Origin: Datnioides undecimradiatus
Lineage: Eukaryota; Chordata; Actinopteri; Lobotiformes; Datnioididae
Length of the DNA stretch: 64,000 nt
Direction: 5' to 3'
Assembly: GCA_008933995.1 (NCBI GenBank)
Contig: WARS01000038.1
Location: 3,868,510-3,932,509, forward strand
Shown here: in pieces, positions 58,971 through 64,000 of the stretch
Layout of the letters: each line of letters begins with the position of its first letter
Position numbering within the stretch: the stretch's first letter is position 1
Made by a program: the position numbers and the translations under genes
The notes under the pieces: generated by a model
Told to the model about the DNA's origin: nothing
The model's database searches: none
Seen by the model: only the letters and a program-made list of their open reading frames with translations

Positions 58971-60199
58971 GATTTCTAAGTGATGGATGCACTTTATCAA
59001 ACTGTGGGCTGCATAGCTGAGAGACCTCCTCCCAAAAAAATCACATGTAGAGCGTAGTATTTAGACAGAAAGGTATTATATTTACGTTATTTATATGATC
59101 TAATATTCATTTTGCACAGACAGTGACAGAGCTGCATTTGAGTTTTAAAGGAAAGTCTACATCCAGCTTTGGATAAATGCAAAAACCTGATTTCTGAACC
59201 TTAAGTTTAAAACTGATGCTCCGAGGTTCACGCTTCAGTCTCCAAATTTGCCGTAGACCGACTTGCGTCCTTCGTGACTCCCATTTGTTTGGCCTTGCTG
59301 TGCACACACACAGAGCACCGGGTCCGATGTGGGGTCTAATTTCTTTGTGGTTTGTGGTGTAATTGCATAAGAAAGGAGCCCAAACTCCCTCCCAGGCCCC
59401 AGGTATCCTCATATGTCACAACTGATGGGAAGTCTACCAACCACAAGCCCTATATTGGGCAACTTCGCTGCGTGCAGTAGGACATCACACCTTCCTCAAA
59501 ACGGTTGTATCTATTCAAAGCAGTGGTGGAAACACCTTTTCTCAACATATTCAGCACTTTTCCCACAGAACAGCAACAGAGGTTCAATTCCTCAACGTGG
59601 TAGACGTTTTAAATAGAGACACTGCTAAATGTGTGCACTCATGCATGTTTAGCAGCTATTACGATACAGTGAGCACTTCATATTATCTCTTTAGGGCCAA
59701 ATATGGAGGCAGCATCTTTCTTGCCCTTGAGATCGTTGACAAGCAGAGTGTTACACCTGCCTTTACAGTCTTGAAAGCAGTTGACTTAATGAGCTTTCAG
59801 TGGCTTTGATGGAAACTTAATGCAGACGTTCTGAGAGTCATGTTAATTATTAAAGTCTGAGAACAGATTGTTACCTTTAAAAATTCAGCAGTGTGATAAA
59901 AGTTCAAGCAAAGTGTTTTTCGCCTCTTTAAAAACCCTAGTTTGTTTGATACCGTCTTCAAACGTGTAACATTTTTGCATCTCCAGATGATTAAAATCCA
60001 GATTATTATTATTTTTGGTTTTGTTCTCCTGTTGAATTTTTGAACACAGCTCTGAGTAGTCTTTTATGAGATCTGTACCGTCGCGATGACAAAGTGAGTT
60101 CTTGGATAAAAGCAGCGCTCCCCTTCAAAATTAATTTCTTACTGGTTAATTTCACACTATCCTGGATTCTGTAAACCCTCTGATACATCTCGAGGCAGT
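58971..60199. other. Intergenic, no gene seen
   Basis: Unique AT-leaning DNA. Frames of 67-101 codons show no known domain. ATTATTATTATTTTTGG near 60004 is a short AT-rich run. Confidence 0.5.
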
Positions 60200-60225
60200 T
60201 TTAAAAACTCAATCTTTTGAATCTT

Positions 60226-60597
60226 TTAATTTTTTTTAGCAACGCACGAGCACAAGTGTCCACTTTCTCTGAAATAATCATCACTGGCAGTGTGTGTTCT
60301 CTGGAAGCACGACACCGCCTGGGGTCTGTACCCTCTCTGCAGAGCCCACTTACTGTATATTGATTCACTTGGGTCCTCGTCATACCACAAATCAGCGTAA
60401 AGAATCACTGGAGCCGGGGCTCCTGATTCCACACGGATAAGAGTTTTTATGAGAAGCTTCCTTGTGACTCCACTGCGAGGGGCAAAAGTATTTAGGGCAC
60501 AGAGGATGTGCTCCAAGGCAGAGAGGAGGGAGGGGACACACCAAGCTTTTTCATCTGTGAGACTCAAAAGGCCTATGTGATGAAATTTTAAAAGCAA
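60226..60597 (-). other. Unrecognised 123-codon open frame
   Basis: A non-repetitive minus-strand frame with mixed residue content, unlike the simple-sequence frames elsewhere. It has no signal peptide, membrane run or motif that I recognise. Stop-free stretches of this size occur by chance in 64 kb, and no splice context or promoter was evident, so it is recorded rather than called as a gene. Confidence 0.15.
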
Positions 60598-60639
60598 TTT
60601 ATCATGTGCATATTAAACCTGCTGCAGCCAATTCTGCCT

Positions 60640-60960
60640 TTTTTTGCAGTGATGCTACCACTGCTGTCTGCTAATGATTAATTGACAGGCCCCTTGGATT
60701 CAAAACAATCAGTTTGTCTGTTGGTAATTGGCAGCTGAAGGACATAAGGCTAGAACATGTGATGATAATGAAAAGGAGGATGGCTTTTAGTTCAGCACAT
60801 GCAAACAAAGTTCTGCTTAGGGTCGGTCACTTGCTAGCGGGTGTTAATAATGTCAGTACTGAGCAGGGACACAATATCATGAGTACATGTGGGAGAAGAA
60901 AGTAATTACTCACTTGACTTTACCCCAAAACTAGGGCTCTTTGCCAGAAATACTGATACC
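60640..60960. promoter_or_regulatory. Candidate element with PBX/HOX-MEIS composite site
   Basis: TGATTAAT (60675-60682) abuts TGACAG (60683-60688), the layout of PBX-HOX plus MEIS/PREP composite sites described in HOX-dependent enhancers. GGTAATTGGCAGC (near 60723), GTTAATAATGTCAG (near 60843) and AGTAATTACTC (near 60900) add homeodomain cores. Simple-repeat-free over 300 bases. The best-supported enhancer candidate here on motif grounds, but untested. Confidence 0.5.
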
Positions 60961-61079
60961 ATTGCTCGTCATTCACATGCTTTAGCACTGGTCATTTGAA
61001 GATAACGCTAAGGTAATAACAGTTCAAACAGAGCGGTGTTATTAAACACCTCCAGCAGATATTTTGTTTTCCCTGGATT

Positions 61080-61335
61080 AAGTAAGGTTAGTGTCACATT
61101 TTGGTGCTGTTGGATGACCCGACTCTCGTCGGGAAATTACCCAAATGCTTATACATTTTGGCTGCGGCTGGCAGGTTTGCCGGCTTTTCCAGCTGCTTTG
61201 GCAGAACGCTAATCGTCATTTGGACGGGCCGCGCAAAATCTAGTTGGCTTGAGAAACAGCAGACGGGGTTGGTGAACTCTGGAAATGACCGGTTACTGTT
61301 TGGAAAGGTGAGCTTTCAGCCGCGCTCGTGAAAGG
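61080..61335. promoter_or_regulatory. Candidate conserved non-coding element
   Basis: Unique block with GGGAAATTACCC, CGCTAATCGTCATTTGG and several TTTGGC half-sites (near 61157 and 61198) of the NFI type. A 76-codon frame is not recognised. Inferred. Confidence 0.36.
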
Positions 61336-62529
61336 AACGACTTTATGTGGTTTGACCAAGCCGAGTTTCAAACTCAGTGTTTTGATCGGTGCACTGTGTT
61401 ATTATCTAGTGGGGTGACTCCAGCAGTTCCAACGATAATGATAGCCTGGGTAAATGTAGACCTAAACAGGCACAAATACATTTCATTTCATGTTTTTGTT
61501 CAGAACTAATTGTTAACCAAAGTCACAAAGTTACTAGAAGCCTGGTTATAAGCTGGAGGAGTGGTATGCTGACGTCCATTTCAGGTCTTTAAACTTTAGC
61601 AAAGTGGGATTTACATTCTCTGGTGGTCACAGAAGAACAGAAGAAACAAATCAGTAATGTGTGTGTCCTCACACCCTCATCCCATGTGTCTGGGGTTGTT
61701 TCCTGTTGTTTCAGACTGTTTTCAATCCTAACAAACTCCACTGCGGTTTACTTGGAGCAGGAGAAAGATCCAGGCGCCTCTGTGCCATCATGTTCTTGTT
61801 CTCACTTGGCCAAACAAACAGAACCGCGGCATAAAGCACGTCAAGCATGCATGGTGTGAACGCACCGTGAGCGGTACAAGTGTATCTTTCCACTGATATT
61901 ACAATGACAGAGTGGACTGCAGATGCATAAAACCTGGCTCCAGTCCCGCATTAACATTGCCGGTCTGCTGATAGATTGTCTCTGGCTGCATGTGCAATGC
62001 GTTAAGAGGCCTCCCGCCGTTGGTGGAAAGACACCTGCGTGATTGATGCTCGCTATTTAGCAGCGGGAAAGAACAAGTGCACCTCCGCTCCAGGGAGTGT
62101 TCGCCAGCACCTTGTACTGGACAGCTGTGGGTGGCCAGAGGGAGAGGGTGAGTGAAAGTGAGGAGCGGAGAGTGCAAGAGTCGGGAGAAAGGCAGAATGA
62201 AAGAGAGGAGGTAAAACAATGGAGGGAGACTGAAGAGAGTGAGGGAGAGAAACTTAAAGGGAAAAACTGAGATGAAATGAAAGAGATAGAGAGTGAATGT
62301 GTGAGAAAAAGAGCCAGCGACCTACATCTGTTAGTCATTATCCTCCTGGCCCCTCTCTGGTAATCGCTCCATCTGACATAACTCACAGCAGACCTCACTT
62401 TGACTACAGATGGGAGTCGATGGGAGGGGGGCTAAAAGTTATTCAAGGCAAAGATGCAAAAGGTACGACTGATCTCTCTCTCTCACACCGAACGCAGAGA
62501 CAGAGGACGCAGAAAAATCCCCTTTGCCC
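61336..62529. other. Intergenic, no gene seen
   Basis: Ordinary sequence, with a purine-rich GAGAG tract at about 62135-62315 that produces serine/leucine-rich minus-strand frames. No gene recognised. Confidence 0.5.
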
Positions 62530-62760
62530 CTCAAGTACCATACCATTAAAGGGAAATTCCACTTTGAGACAACCTGGGACTTTTTTGGCCCCAGTTCGGA
62601 CATCATTCCTATTATAATAATAACACAGTAATCACCGAGTTAATTGCTAAGATCTGGCAACGCCGCAACATTGCTAAACAGAAGTCTGACTGGGCAGGAA
62701 ACGCAAGCAGCCAGATGATCTGACAGGTTGTAAATAAACTCTCGGGTTAGCCAGATTTAT
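62530..62760 (+). repeat. Possible diverged fish dispersed repeat
   Basis: AAAGGGAAATTCCACTTTGA followed by ACAACCTGGGACTTTTTTGG and CACAGTAATCACCGAGTTAA is reminiscent of a fish interspersed repeat that I remember only vaguely. There is no terminal repeat or tail that I can confirm. Confidence 0.3.
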
Positions 62761-64000
62761 TTAGAAGGCAAAACAACGAGCGACAGTGAAATCATTACCC
62801 AACCAGTCGGTTTTCAGTTTTCAGGGATTATTGCCGTTTCAGTCACTTCTAAATGAAGTCACCGAACTGCTAAAACATCTGATCTCCTGACTGCTTGTGT
62901 GTCCTACCTGTCTCATTACTCAGTTGTGCTACAGTGTTATCATAGCCAAAGGAAATGAGGGCCAAGACTACAAAAATACACCAAAATTGTGAGAAACTGG
63001 AATTATCCTTCTCAGCAAGGCACTCGAGCAACGCTACTCTGGCACTGACCTCAACCTCTGACACGTCTTTGAAGTGGATGGGGCAGCAAAAAAATTTGAA
63101 ACTTCCTGAAAAGAAGCTCCCAAAAATAAGAAATTACATGTATGCAAATGGGAAAGGGAGGCAAATAGTGTGTTATTATAATCAGATTCTCCTCAGTATC
63201 TTGCAGGTCATTGAATTCTTGAGGATGTGCAGAGGCTGTTGAGGCCTCTGCCTGCACTTAATCACGATGTCTTGAAATGAGATCCGCAGTCGCAGCGAGG
63301 AGCTCCCGGGGGCCGGCGGCCCACTTGTAGACTCGGGAAGGTCAGGCCCCTATTGTGCTCCTCGATGGTCAAGTGCTCTTTTTTAATCACGGAGCTGCTC
63401 TCGCTCAGGGTGTCGCAGTCGTACAGTTACCAGGGTCCTGTTGTCAGAGCGGCTGACCGTAACAGGTTTAGAATATGCACGTTTTTATTGTTTTTTTGAT
63501 GTAATTAAATTGATAATACTGTGTCGCATTTGGCAGCTTTCACCACCCCTGACATGACTTCATACCCCCCCCCCCCCCCTTGTTCCAAGAGCAAAGTTAC
63601 GTTTTGATGTATTTAATTTCAGGCCAGACATAAACATTTCAAATGATAGTATCTCCTTTAAATCATATAAAGCCTTATTTAACACCCTGAAGCCCCAAAG
63701 GCTCCTCTTATTTAGATTTTGAGCGCACTTTCTGAGGCACTTATGTTTTCCAGCCTTAAAACCCTCATTCTGTCGCCATTGTTAAATGTGTGCAAGTGAA
63801 AGGTGTTTATTAGCAAAGTTTGTCTCATTTTATCTTTAAGATGAAACCATATATTATGTGTCCTGGCAACACTGCATCAGCTAGCATGAAATGTGTTATC
63901 TGTATTGGCTTTGTATGTAAATGACAGAGGAATGGAAGGTATCAAGAAAACTAAATTATCTTGTTCCTGCTTGTGATTTAGCTTATTGGTCTCTTCTTCT
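62761..64000. other. Intergenic, no gene seen
   Basis: Contains C15 at 63565-63579, a CpG-rich spot at 63283-63330 and AT-rich unique DNA to the end. An octamer ATGCAAAT is at 63142-63149. Frames of 64-95 codons near 63 kb are unrecognised. Confidence 0.5.

Noticed and set aside
1..64000. CRISPR array, prokaryotic operon, phage, endogenous virus or autonomous transposon
   Set aside because: No regularly spaced direct repeats, no ribosome-binding/operon layout and no polymerase, integrase, transposase or capsid-like translation in any frame.

Overview
This window looks like a gene-free stretch of vertebrate genome, most likely from a spiny-rayed (acanthomorph/percomorph) teleost fish. The grounds are its base texture, its many CA/TG microsatellites, and two dispersed repeats of kinds that I remember as common in spiny-rayed fish genomes (about 10.31-10.64 kb and 33.51-33.75 kb). 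A third fragment of a common fish repeat lies near 6.1 kb. Repeat families were recalled from memory, not looked up.

The first 77 bases are not fish DNA. They end in the 19-bp Tn5 mosaic end used by transposase library kits, and the bases before it match, as I remember it, the stLFR linked-read adapter. The window therefore probably starts at a raw contig end that was not trimmed.

I found no protein-coding gene, tRNA, rRNA or recognisable microRNA. The longest open frame is 207 codons (18449-19072), and neither it nor any shorter frame translates into a protein family I recognise. Several of the shorter frames are only CA/TG repeats read as Cys-Val or Thr-His. What remains looks like a developmental regulatory landscape: blocks of a few hundred bases with little simple sequence and many homeodomain, forkhead, SOX, POU or MEIS-type words, separated by microsatellites and homopolymers. 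I list the blocks that look most like conserved non-coding elements, at low to moderate confidence because no alignment was possible.

Layout: 0-5 kb adapter end, then several element-like blocks and a CpG-rich patch; 5-10 kb repeat fragment, CpG-island-like block (8.38-8.69 kb) and two large element-like blocks; 10-20 kb dispersed repeat, several element-like blocks and a G-quadruplex motif; 20-33 kb element-like blocks at 20.9, 26.9, 27.5, 28.4 and 32.2-33.2 kb; 33.5-38.8 kb dispersed repeat, an open-frame block, degenerate tetranucleotide DNA and CpG-rich blocks; 38.8-42 kb quiet; 42.1-42.8 kb CpG-rich block; 44.7-45.6 kb and 51.8-52.2 kb microsatellite clusters; 54-61.4 kb a dense run of element-like blocks, including a PBX/HOX-MEIS composite site at 60.68 kb; 62.5 kb a possible repeat. 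The target gene must lie outside the window or, if this is a giant intron, its exons are not visible here. I cannot name the locus.
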